Shown piece by piece: positions 1 to 5,665 of a DNA stretch of 7,132 nucleotides (its first letter is position 1; every line of letters begins with the position of its first letter). The notes beneath the pieces were generated by a model that searched no databases, was not told the origin of the DNA, and saw only the letters and a program-made list of their open reading frames with translations. The translations under genes and the position numbers were made by a program. The stretch comes from Phycisphaerales bacterium (GTDB lineage Bacteria > Planctomycetota > Phycisphaerae > Phycisphaerales > SM1A02), in assembly GCA_007125255.1 (NCBI GenBank), contig SLDM01000522.1, forward strand, positions 1-7,132, in the 5' to 3' direction.

Positions 1-719
1 ACCATGAGTGCGAGATCGCCCAGTCGTGCTGCGCCAGCGGCGCTGATCACTTCGCGCGCTACTGGTACCACACGCGCTTTCTCATCGTTGAAGGTGAGAA
101 GATGAGCAAGAGCAAGGGGAACTTCTTCACGGTGCGCGACCTGCTCGCCAAAGGCGCCTCGCCGGCGGCGATCCGCCTCGAACTGATCAGGACCCATTAC
201 CGCACCAACGCGAACTTTACCTTCCAGGGGTTGCAGAACGCCCAGCGGCAGATCGATCGCTGGGCGAAACTGCGCGGCTGGCTGGAAGCGCATCGGGAGA
301 GAAACCTGCCCGAGGCCGGCCCCGGCCCGCTGGAAGTCGGGCTTGAAGCGTTCACGCAGGCGCTCTGTTCGGACGTGAACGTGGCCGGCGCGATCGGGGC
401 GCTGAACGAAGCGGCCGGGAGACACAATCCGGCTGGAGATGCGCCGACCGGTCCGGGAGATCGCCGCTACGCGGATGAACTGGCCGCACTCGACCGGATG
501 AACTCGGTGCTCGGCGTACTGGACCTCGATCGGAGTGCGGCAAGTACAGATGATGACCCGGAGCGCGACGTGATCGAAGCGAAGATCGCGGAACGTGCCG
601 CGGCACGAAAGAACAAGGATTTCGCCCGCTCGGATGAGATCCGCGACGAGCTGCTCGCGATGGGGATCGCGATCAAGGACGGCCCGGAAGGCACCACCTG
701 GAGCCGGGTGGTCAAGTAG
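1..719 (+). CDS. cysS: Cysteinyl-tRNA synthetase, C-terminal part (5' truncated by window edge)
   Basis: This class I aminoacyl-tRNA synthetase joins cysteine to tRNA-Cys in the cytoplasm, using ATP. Only the last 238 complete codons are here; the frame is open from base 3 and the true start lies upstream. The first residues read HECEIAQS, matching the family's HHENEIAQS segment, which carries zinc ligands. The Glu encoded at 12-14 is the expected ligand, and the cut codon at the edge ends in AC, compatible with the ligand His. EGEKMSKSKGN, encoded around 90-122, is the KMSKS loop that stabilises the adenylate. A helical DALR-type anticodon-binding region follows, and the C-terminal stretch with KDFARSDEIRDELLAMGI and GTTW is typical of CysRS. 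The stop is TAG at 717-719. coaE begins 21 bp downstream on the same strand, so the two are probably co-transcribed. Nothing looks damaged. Identity is very secure. Confidence 0.96.
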   Translation, partial: HECEIAQSCCASGADHFARYWYHTRFLIVEGEKMSKSKGNFFTVRDLLAKGASPAAIRLELIRTHYRTNANFTFQGLQNAQRQIDRWAKLRGWLEAHRERNLPEAGPGPLEVGLEAFTQALCSDVNVAGAIGALNEAAGRHNPAGDAPTGPGDRRYADELAALDRMNSVLGVLDLDRSAASTDDDPERDVIEAKIAERAAARKNKDFARSDEIRDELLAMGIAIKDGPEGTTWSRVVK

Positions 720-720
720 T

Positions 721-740
721 CCAGGTCATCCCAGGTCATC
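721..740 (+). repeat. Perfect 10-bp tandem duplication in the cysS-coaE gap, carrying the coaE ribosome binding site
   Basis: CCAGGTCATC occurs twice head to tail and fills almost the whole 21-bp gap between the cysS stop and the coaE ATG at 741. The second copy puts AGG five bases before the ATG, so it can act as a short Shine-Dalgarno. The first copy repeats the same core ten bases further upstream. The repeat is seen directly; any effect on translation is inference. Confidence 0.6.
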
Positions 741-1403
741 ATGCTGACTGAGCACTCTCACCAACCCGTGATCGGACTGACCGGCGGGATCGGATCCGGC
801 AAGAGCACCGTCGCGCGGATTCTCGCCGATCTGGGGTGTTTCGTCTCGGATTCCGATGCCGCGGCAAAGGCCGAGCTGAACGAACCGGAGGTGCGCGATC
901 AGCTTATCGCGTGGTGGGGGCGTGAGATTCTCGATCGGGAGACCGGCCGGCCGGATCGGTCCAGGATTGCCGCGATCGTCTTCAACGACGCCAGGGAGCG
1001 GAAGAAGCTGGAAGGCCTGATCCACCCGCGGATCGAAGCCGGGCGACGGGCGGCGTTTGCGAACGCCCCGTCGGGGACGAAAGCCTTCGTGATCGACGCG
1101 CCGCTGCTCCTGGAGGCGGGGCTGGACCGCGAATGTGATGCGGTGATCTTCGTGGAGACGCCGGAGGAAGCCCGGCGGGCGCGGGTTCTGGCGGAGCGGG
1201 GGTGGGACGGGGCAGAACTCGCCCGGCGGGAAGCGGCCCAGATTCCACTTGACGAAAAGCGAATTCGTGCCGATCATATAGTGAGCAACGATGGCGAACC
1301 GGGAGAACTCACCGACCGGGTTCGCCGGACCCTCGAGACCATCATCAACCGACACCGGCGTGGGATTGCGTCATCGACGTATCCTGACGACCGGGACGAG
1401 TAG
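741..1403 (+). CDS. coaE: Dephospho-CoA kinase
   Basis: The enzyme phosphorylates the 3'-hydroxyl of the ribose in dephospho-CoA using ATP, the last step of coenzyme A synthesis, in the cytoplasm. The 220-residue product has the usual family length or slightly more. Residues 11-23 read IGLTGGIGSGKST, a P-loop (Walker A) in the CoaE form. SDSDAAAK follows at about residues 36-43, where the family has its acidic substrate-site segment. GLIHPRI and then DAPLLLEAG (residues 119-127) are family hallmarks, and CDAVIFVETP and the lid-like basic region with RARVLAERG follow. The C-terminal part, with DHIVSNDG, is also standard; the last 15 or so residues are a polar tail. The ATG at 741 is the only plausible start, with a short AGG five bases upstream. 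It sits directly behind cysS and probably shares its transcript; rho follows after about 212 bp. Identity is secure. Confidence 0.95.
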   Translation: MLTEHSHQPVIGLTGGIGSGKSTVARILADLGCFVSDSDAAAKAELNEPEVRDQLIAWWGREILDRETGRPDRSRIAAIVFNDARERKKLEGLIHPRIEAGRRAAFANAPSGTKAFVIDAPLLLEAGLDRECDAVIFVETPEEARRARVLAERGWDGAELARREAAQIPLDEKRIRADHIVSNDGEPGELTDRVRRTLETIINRHRRGIASSTYPDDRDE

Positions 1404-1477
1404 ATGAAGACACCCCACGAAGACCGTCCGTCGGCGCAGAGGTCGCCGACCCGCCGCGGCCCCGAGAGGCCTTCGGC

Positions 1478-1555
1478 ATGATGACCGCTCCACTCCCAGC
1501 GATCATTCGACCCCGATCCCGAGATCATTTCACCAGTTCGAAGCGAACCGATTAA
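1478..1555 (+). CDS. Possible 25-residue upstream reading frame (leader peptide) before rho
   Basis: The frame opens with two consecutive ATG codons (1478 and 1481) and ends at TAA 1553-1555. Its start is preceded by GAGAGG at 1464-1469, eight bases before the first ATG, which is a usable Shine-Dalgarno. The peptide would begin MMTAPLPAIIRPRSRD and has no recognisable domain, signal peptide or run of a single regulatory amino acid. It lies 60 bases before the rho ATG, in a different frame. It may be a translated leader that influences Rho access to the transcript, or a chance frame; chance is quite possible at this length. Confidence 0.2.
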   Translation: MMTAPLPAIIRPRSRDHFTSSKRTD

Positions 1556-1599
1556 CCGCGTTCGCCGCACCCGTCGCCAAGGAAACGATTGGGCGCAGC

Positions 1600-1605
1600 A
1601 AGGAG
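1600..1605 (+). promoter_or_regulatory. Ribosome binding site that sets the rho start
   Basis: AAGGAG ends ten bases before the ATG at 1616. This supports starting rho at that ATG rather than at the in-frame TTG at 1589, which has no comparable site and would place this Shine-Dalgarno inside the coding region. Confidence 0.7.
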
Positions 1606-1615
1606 TACGGAATCC

Positions 1616-3070
1616 ATGGCCAGCAAGAAGTCACGTCGTCGCCGCAGCAAGCGCGGAGGTGGTCCCAGCCCGAACGCCGCCGTTGCCACCGTCACCCTCC
1701 AGCCGGGCGATGTGCCCTCCGACGAGCAGCTCGAGGCGGAAGCCGCTGAGCTCGAAAAGGAAACGCAGGGGAAGTACGACCTGGCGAAGAAGGACGACTA
1801 CAACCTCACCCGGCTCCAGCACATGAATAATGACGAGCTCGCGAAGCTCGCCAAGAAGGAGAAGGTGGAGGACTACGCGTCCCTGCCCAAGCAGAAACTC
1901 GTCTTCGAGATTCTCAAGGCCCGGGCGCGGAAACAGGGCCTCATGGTCGGTGAGGGCACGCTCGAGATCCTGCCCGACGGGTTTGGCTTCCTGCGCAGCC
2001 CGGAGTATTCCTACCTTGCCTCGCCCGACGACGTTTACGTCAGCCCTTCGCAGGTCAGGCGGTTTGGACTGCGGAAGGGTCAGATCGTCAAGGGACTGAT
2101 CCGTCCGCCGAAGGAAGCGGAAACCTACTTCGCGCTCCTGCGCGTGGAAGAGGTCAACGGCCAGGAACCGAAGAAGATTCACGATCTGCAGCGATTCGAG
2201 AACCTGACCCCGCTGCACCCGAATCGGCGTATTCACCTCGAACTCGACCCGGAAGGGTTGGAGACGCGGATCATCGATCTCGTCGCGCCGCTCGGTTTCG
2301 GCCAGCGGGCGTTGATCGTCGCTCCCCCACGGACGGGCAAGACGGTCATCCTGCAGAAAATCACGAACTCCATAGCCATGAACCACGGACCGGATTCGGA
2401 GAATCCGGCGAAGGTCATCGTGCTGCTGATCGACGAGCGGCCGGAAGAAGTCACCGACTTCCGCCGCAACACGCCGGAGGAAGTTGAAGTCGTCGCCTCC
2501 ACGTTTGACGAAGAGGCCGGCCGACACATCCAGGTCGCCGAAACGGTGATCGAAAAGGCCCGCCGGATGGTCGAGTTCGGCCAGCACGTGGTCATTCTGC
2601 TCGACTCGATCACGCGTCTCGCCCGCGGGTACAACAACGCGATGCCCAACTCCGGCAAGATCGGCACGGGCGGGGTTGATTCCGCCGCGCTCATCAAGCC
2701 GAAGAAGTTCTTCGGCGCTGCGCGCAACATCGAAGATGGCGGCTCGCTCACGATCATTGCCACGGCACTCGTGGATACCGGCTCCAAGGCGGATGAAGTC
2801 ATCTTCGAGGAGTTCAAGGGAACCGGTAACGCGGAACTGCACCTGACCCGCAAGCTCGTGGAGAAGCGCATCTGGCCCGCCATCGACATCTCCGCCTCCG
2901 GCACGCGGCGCGAAGAATTGCTGCTGGACCCGAAGGAGCTCGAACTGGTCGTCCGCCTGCGCAAAGTGGTCAGCGACATGAGCGTCGTCGAGGCGATGGA
3001 ACTGCTCCGCAGCCGCATGGCCAAGACCAAGAGCAATGCCGAGTTCCTGATGACGATGAATCTCGGGTAG
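1616..3070 (+). CDS. rho: Transcription termination factor Rho
   Basis: Rho is a ring-shaped hexameric RNA-dependent ATPase that loads on untranslated RNA and releases RNA polymerase. The product is 484 residues, longer than E. coli Rho (419), because of an N-terminal extension of about 69 residues: a basic patch near residues 4-13 ([10 protein letters not shown]), a glycine/proline stretch, then an acidic helix-like part. A Rho_N-like helical segment (about 70-110) and the OB-fold RNA-binding domain with [13 protein letters not shown] (about 115-190) follow. In the ATPase domain, APPRTGKT (236-243) is the P-loop, VIVLLIDER (267-275) includes the Walker B region, [11 protein letters not shown] begins at 328, TGGVDSAAL (351-359) is the loop contacting RNA, and EEFKGTGN (398-405) follows. 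Positions matching E. coli bicyclomycin contacts (Asp273, Arg275, Ser331, Lys401) are kept, so drug sensitivity would be predicted. An in-frame TTG at 1589 would add nine residues but lacks a ribosome binding site. Identity is certain. Confidence 0.97.
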   Translation: MASKKSRRRRSKRGGGPSPNAAVATVTLQPGDVPSDEQLEAEAAELEKETQGKYDLAKKDDYNLTRLQHMNNDELAKLAKKEKVEDYASLPKQKLVFEILKARARKQGLMVGEGTLEILPDGFGFLRSPEYSYLASPDDVYVSPSQVRRFGLRKGQIVKGLIRPPKEAETYFALLRVEEVNGQEPKKIHDLQRFENLTPLHPNRRIHLELDPEGLETRIIDLVAPLGFGQRALIVAPPRTGKTVILQKITNSIAMNHGPDSENPAKVIVLLIDERPEEVTDFRRNTPEEVEVVASTFDEEAGRHIQVAETVIEKARRMVEFGQHVVILLDSITRLARGYNNAMPNSGKIGTGGVDSAALIKPKKFFGAARNIEDGGSLTIIATALVDTGSKADEVIFEEFKGTGNAELHLTRKLVEKRIWPAIDISASGTRREELLLDPKELELVVRLRKVVSDMSVVEAMELLRSRMAKTKSNAEFLMTMNLG

Positions 3071-3097
3071 GGTGCATTCCCTGTCGACCGCACACCC

Positions 3098-3161
3098 GAG
3101 GGATCAGGGCACCGGGGGGTCAAGGCACCGGGGGATCAAGGCACCGGGGGATCGAGGCGTG
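3098..3161 (+). repeat. Four tandem copies of a 16-bp unit
   Basis: Copies lie at 3098-3113, 3114-3129, 3130-3145 and 3146-3161, with consensus GGGGGATCAAGGCACC. The third copy equals the consensus, the second differs by one base, the first by two, and the fourth decays towards its end. There are no spacers between copies, so this is a minisatellite-like array and not a CRISPR. It starts 28 bases after the rho stop codon. Confidence 0.85.
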
Positions 3162-3242
3162 AGAGGCAGAGAGGCACGAAGCACAGAGATTGGACCGGCG
3201 AGGGGTGCCGTGGTCTGAGCGGAGCGAAGGCCGCGCGAGCTG

Positions 3243-3258
3243 CACTCCGTCACTCCGT
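3243..3258 (+). repeat. Two tandem copies of CACTCCGT
   Basis: CACTCCGT is repeated head to tail at 3243-3250 and 3251-3258, and a partial CACT follows at 3259-3262. On the minus strand the unit reads ACGGAGTG, a purine-rich style similar to the nearby plus-strand motifs. Confidence 0.65.
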
Positions 3259-3297
3259 CACTTCCCCTCCGTGCCTTTTTTGCCATTGCCATGAAAT

Positions 3298-3327
3298 AAC
3301 AGCGCGACCCTTTCGGGTCGCGCTGTT
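3298..3327 (-). terminator. Hairpin terminator candidate for the Skp-like gene, possibly bidirectional
   Basis: AACAGCGCGACCC (3298-3310) pairs perfectly with GGGTCGCGCTGTT (3315-3327) around a TTTC loop, giving a 13-bp GC-rich stem. Read on the minus strand, it lies 41 bases after the stop of the Skp-like gene and is followed by TATTTCAT, a weak U-rich tail. Read on the plus strand it is followed by GCTGG, with no U tract, and lies about 230 bases beyond rho. It is therefore best assigned to the minus-strand gene, though the stem could also block transcripts arriving from rho. Confidence 0.75.
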
Positions 3328-3368
3328 GCTGGTGGATATCAGAGCCAGCCGGAAAACCAGACGGAGAA

Positions 3369-3827
3369 TCAGTCGTCCGCGTTCTCGTTCAGCTTCGTGA
3401 GAATCTCCGTGGTCAGATCGCGCTGCTCGATCTCGTCGGACGCGTAGACCACCTCGAGCGCGATCAGCTTGACCTTTTCGCTTTCTGCGATGGCGGGCAT
3501 GGTGCGCTCCACCGCCGCTTCAAAGCGCTCCATCAGATCCTGCTGACGCTGCTGGAACTGCGCTTCCAGTTCCATGAGCCGATCCTGATCGCCGGCCTGC
3601 TGCGCCTGCATCGCTTCGGCCTGGATCTCTTCGAGATACTCGAAGAAGTCAACCGTGCGGTGATAGTTGTCAAAGACCTGTTGGGGTTCGTAGGTACCGA
3701 TCGACAGCTTTTCGCCGTCCCTGTCACTATTGTGGTGATCGGGTGCGAGCGTCAGACCCGCGGCAATACCCACCGCGGCAACCAACGCGGCCCCGGCGGC
3801 GAGACGACTCTTCATCGTTGCGAACAT
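3369..3827 (-). CDS. Small exported coiled-coil protein, OmpH/Skp-like
   Basis: The 152-residue product starts with MKSRL-type basic residues, then a hydrophobic alanine-rich segment (about 9-28) acting as a signal peptide or membrane anchor, and a polar linker (DHHNSDRDGEK). From about residue 44 it resembles the OmpH/Skp periplasmic chaperone family: a first strand (LSIGTYEPQQVFDNY), then a long Gln/Glu-rich amphipathic helix (about 60-108), and a closing segment with LIALEVVYASDEIEQRDLTTEIL. Family members hold unfolded outer-membrane proteins in the periplasm; a chaperone role here is inferred from architecture only, and no bam or lpx neighbours are visible to support it. The start at 3827 is chosen because AAAGGAG lies eight bases upstream; an ATG at 3851 would add eight residues but would place that site inside the gene. 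A hairpin terminator follows the gene. The exported coiled-coil nature is fairly sure, the family moderately so. Confidence 0.75.
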   Translation of the reverse strand: MFATMKSRLAAGAALVAAVGIAAGLTLAPDHHNSDRDGEKLSIGTYEPQQVFDNYHRTVDFFEYLEEIQAEAMQAQQAGDQDRLMELEAQFQQRQQDLMERFEAAVERTMPAIAESEKVKLIALEVVYASDEIEQRDLTTEILTKLNENADD

Positions 3828-3835
3828 AAAAAACA

Positions 3836-3842
3836 CTCCTTT
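3836..3842 (-). promoter_or_regulatory. Ribosome binding site that sets the start of the Skp-like gene
   Basis: On the minus strand AAAGGAG is followed by an eight-base T-rich spacer (TGTTTTTT) and ATG at 3827. It favours this start over the ATG at 3851. A 6-bp inverted repeat, GTGAAT (3843-3848) with ATTCAC (3859-3864), borders it directly and could form a weak hairpin or a protein site. Confidence 0.75.
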
Positions 3843-3980
3843 GTGAATCATTCGATTTATTCACGATTTTGGCGACGCTGACCATGTTTCAGCTCTATTC
3901 CGGCCACGTCTCGACCACGTCACGTTATTCGTATCCGACAAACAACCGTCACGCGATCACTGTTCAGTTGGTCATACCAG

Positions 3981-4009
3981 ACAGTAGGCCGCAGGATTCA
4001 CTTTGACAA
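3981..4009 (-). promoter_or_regulatory. Candidate promoter for the Skp-like gene
   Basis: On the minus strand TTGTCA (4004-4009) matches five of six -35 consensus bases and is followed after exactly 17 bases by TACTGT (3981-3986), a poor -10 element (three of six). Transcription would start near 3974, leaving an untranslated leader of about 147 bases before the start at 3827. It is a sigma-70-style guess; the weak -10 keeps confidence low. Confidence 0.25.
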
Positions 4010-4054
4010 CTGCGCCCCCGAATACAATCCGATCAGAGTACCGGGAGCGGTGAA

Positions 4055-5629
4055 TTATCGGCGATCCACGTTGTACCACGCGCGCCCATGCCGCGCGAGC
4101 AGCGCATCGGCACTCTCTGGTCCCCAGCTGCCTGCGGCATAATTCCCGTTCAGATTGCGGCGCAGCGGGGCGGAGTGATCGTTGAGAAACGGCATGATCG
4201 CGCTCCACGCACCTTCCACTTCGAGGCGATGTTTGTAGAGCGTCTGGTCGCCGCGCATCGCATCCAGAAGGAGAGGGCCGTACGCTTCGACCGGCTCGGC
4301 ATGAAAGCGCTGCTGGTAATCGAAGTCCATTCGGACCGTGTCCAGACGGACCCCGGTACCCGGCACCTTGCCCTGGAGCTGCACCCCGACGCGTTCGGTC
4401 GGCGCGATCTCGATGATGATGCGGTTCGGTGGGCGATCAGCACTGCCGTCCGCCGCGGTGAGAAATCGAAACAGGTCGACCGGCGGCTTCTTGAACTCGA
4501 TCACGATCTCGGTGCGCTTCTCCGCCATGCGCTTGCCGGTACGGAGGTAGAACGGCGTGCCCGCCCACCGCCAGTTGTCGATATGCAATGTGAGCGCGGC
4601 AAAGGTTTCGGTGGTCGTGTCGCCGGGAACATCCGGCAACTGGTGGTACGCCGGCTCCCGGTCATCGCCGGCGTACTGGCCGAACGCGGCGAACCATTCG
4701 ATGTTGTCCACCGGAGTCGGCGCGATGGCCTCGATGATCTTGATCTTCTCCTGGCGGATCTGGTGCGCGGCGTACTGCGTCGGGGCATCCATCGCGACCA
4801 GGGCGAGAATCTGCAGGAGATGCGACTGGATCATGTCACGAATCGCGCCGGCTTCATCGTAGTACGCGCCGCGCGAACCGACGCTGACCGATTCCGATGC
4901 GGTGATCTGGACGTGATCGATGTAACGGTGATTCCAGATCGGCTCGAAGATCGTGTTTCCGAAACGGAGCACCAGCAGGTTCTGGACCAGTTCCTTGGCG
5001 AGGTAATGATCAATGCGGTAGATCGCATCCTCTTCGAAGACGCGGCCGAGAGCCCGATTGAGTGACGCCGCGGTCGCCTTGTCCCGGCCGAACGGCTTCT
5101 CGACAATGATGCGCTGCCAGGGCATGGCGTCGGGATCGAGACTGCACCAGCGCTTTCCCTCGAAGACCAGATCGGCCCGGCCGATCTGTTCAATGATCGG
5201 TTCGTAGAGCGAGGGCGCGACGGAGAGATAGAACAGGACGTTGCCGTGATGTTCACCGTCGCGCGCCAGTTCTTCAATGCGCGATTTGAGTGACTCGTAG
5301 ATCGTCGCATTCGTGCCGCTGCCGGCGAAATAATGAAGCGAGCGAGCGAAGGTTCGCCAGGCTTCCTCGTCAAACCCGGTGGCGTGTTGTCGGACCCACG
5401 GCTCGAGCGACTCGCGCCACGCCGCATCGGACATCTCGGTGCGGCTGAGCCCGAGGATACGCGTCCCGCGGGGCAGCCGGCCGGTCCGCGCCGTTTCGTA
5501 CAGCGCCGGGATGAGCTTGCGCGCGGTCAGATCTCCGGATGCGCCGAAGATGACAATTACGCACGGTTCGGGCTGAGCGCCGGCGGGGTGACCCGTTGGA
5601 GCGGGGGCGGTTTCTTCCATGGTGTGCAT
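4055..5629 (-). CDS. zwf: Glucose-6-phosphate 1-dehydrogenase
   Basis: The enzyme oxidises glucose 6-phosphate to 6-phosphogluconolactone and reduces NADP(+) (or NAD(+)), feeding the oxidative pentose phosphate or Entner-Doudoroff route in the cytoplasm. The product is 524 residues, the normal family size. IFGASGDLTARK (27-38) is the dinucleotide-binding loop; EKPFG (177-181) holds a substrate lysine; RIDHYLAKE (205-213) is the active-site segment with Asp207 and His208; DMIQSH (265-270) supplies the expected catalytic His270; RTGKRM (363-368) carries a phosphate-binding lysine. The segment usually reads DHYLGKE, so Ala211 is a small deviation. It follows the 428-residue secreted protein gene by 36 bp, but that gap contains a promoter-like pair. 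No Shine-Dalgarno precedes either ATG (5629 or 5620), and the promoter position favours 5620 as a leaderless start, giving 521 residues. I see no clear terminator after it. Identity is secure; the exact start is not. Confidence 0.96.
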   Translation of the reverse strand: MHTMEETAPAPTGHPAGAQPEPCVIVIFGASGDLTARKLIPALYETARTGRLPRGTRILGLSRTEMSDAAWRESLEPWVRQHATGFDEEAWRTFARSLHYFAGSGTNATIYESLKSRIEELARDGEHHGNVLFYLSVAPSLYEPIIEQIGRADLVFEGKRWCSLDPDAMPWQRIIVEKPFGRDKATAASLNRALGRVFEEDAIYRIDHYLAKELVQNLLVLRFGNTIFEPIWNHRYIDHVQITASESVSVGSRGAYYDEAGAIRDMIQSHLLQILALVAMDAPTQYAAHQIRQEKIKIIEAIAPTPVDNIEWFAAFGQYAGDDREPAYHQLPDVPGDTTTETFAALTLHIDNWRWAGTPFYLRTGKRMAEKRTEIVIEFKKPPVDLFRFLTAADGSADRPPNRIIIEIAPTERVGVQLQGKVPGTGVRLDTVRMDFDYQQRFHAEPVEAYGPLLLDAMRGDQTLYKHRLEVEGAWSAIMPFLNDHSAPLRRNLNGNYAAGSWGPESADALLARHGRAWYNVDRR

Positions 5630-5655
5630 AATCGGCGTGACGGCGTCGATGTCAA
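5628..5655 (-). promoter_or_regulatory. Promoter candidate for zwf, predicting a leaderless transcript
   Basis: On the minus strand a perfect -35 TTGACA (5650-5655) is followed after 16 bases by GATTAT (5628-5633), matching four of six -10 bases. The next seven bases lead to the A of the ATG at 5620, where transcription would be expected to begin. The pair lies wholly within the 36-bp gap behind the upstream gene and overlaps the ATG at 5629. Absence of a Shine-Dalgarno before zwf agrees with a leaderless start. Confidence 0.45.
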
Positions 5656-5665
5656 ACGCCGGCCG

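Larger units (their letters stand above)
1404..1615 (+). promoter_or_regulatory. coaE-rho intergenic leader, possible control region of rho
   Basis: These 212 bp lie between the coaE stop and the preferred rho ATG. Rho commonly controls its own synthesis through a long leader in other bacteria such as E. coli, so a leader of this size fits that pattern; autoregulation here is inference. I see no convincing -35/-10 pair and no strong terminator hairpin. Visible items are a 25-codon reading frame at 1478-1555 and two direct copies of GATCATT at 1501-1507 and 1523-1529, spaced 22 bp apart (about two helical turns). Confidence 0.35.
3071..3368. other. Gene-free convergent gap with repeat island and terminator
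   Basis: No coding sequence is supported in these 298 bp between the 3' ends of rho and the Skp-like gene. The left half (3098-3161) is a 16-bp tandem repeat array. It grades into short purine-rich variants such as GAGGCAGAGAGGCACGAAG (3163-3181). The right part has pyrimidine-rich sequence with two CACTCCGT copies and a T6 tract at 3276-3281. A perfect hairpin at 3298-3327 lies closest to the minus-strand gene. The left and right parts look like related purine-rich motifs in opposite orientation. Confidence 0.7.

Noticed and set aside
726..1355. 209-codon frame antisense to coaE
   Set aside because: coaE on the plus strand has all family motifs; the antisense frame has none.
1589..1615. TTG start for rho, nine codons upstream of the ATG
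   Set aside because: No ribosome binding site precedes it, and a good AAGGAG lies between it and the ATG at 1616.
1631..2842. Long open frame of 403 codons antisense to rho
   Set aside because: It lies opposite a certain rho gene, has no recognisable motif, and its composition follows from the codon bias of rho in GC-rich DNA.
3098..3161. CRISPR array
   Set aside because: The 16-bp units abut with no unique spacers, and no cas gene is present.
3828..3851. Upstream ATG at 3851 for the Skp-like gene
   Set aside because: The strong AAAGGAG lies downstream of it and is correctly spaced for the ATG at 3827.
4003..4028. Plus-strand promoter TTGACA with TACAAT
   Set aside because: The spacing is only 14 bases, too short for sigma-70 use, and it would drive transcription antisense into zwf.
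4040..4051. Hairpin terminator just after zwf
   Set aside because: ACCG/CGGT gives only four pairs around a four-base loop, with no T tract on the zwf-sense strand.
4088..5065. 325-codon frame antisense to zwf
   Set aside because: It is fully covered by conserved zwf coding sequence on the other strand and shows no motifs.
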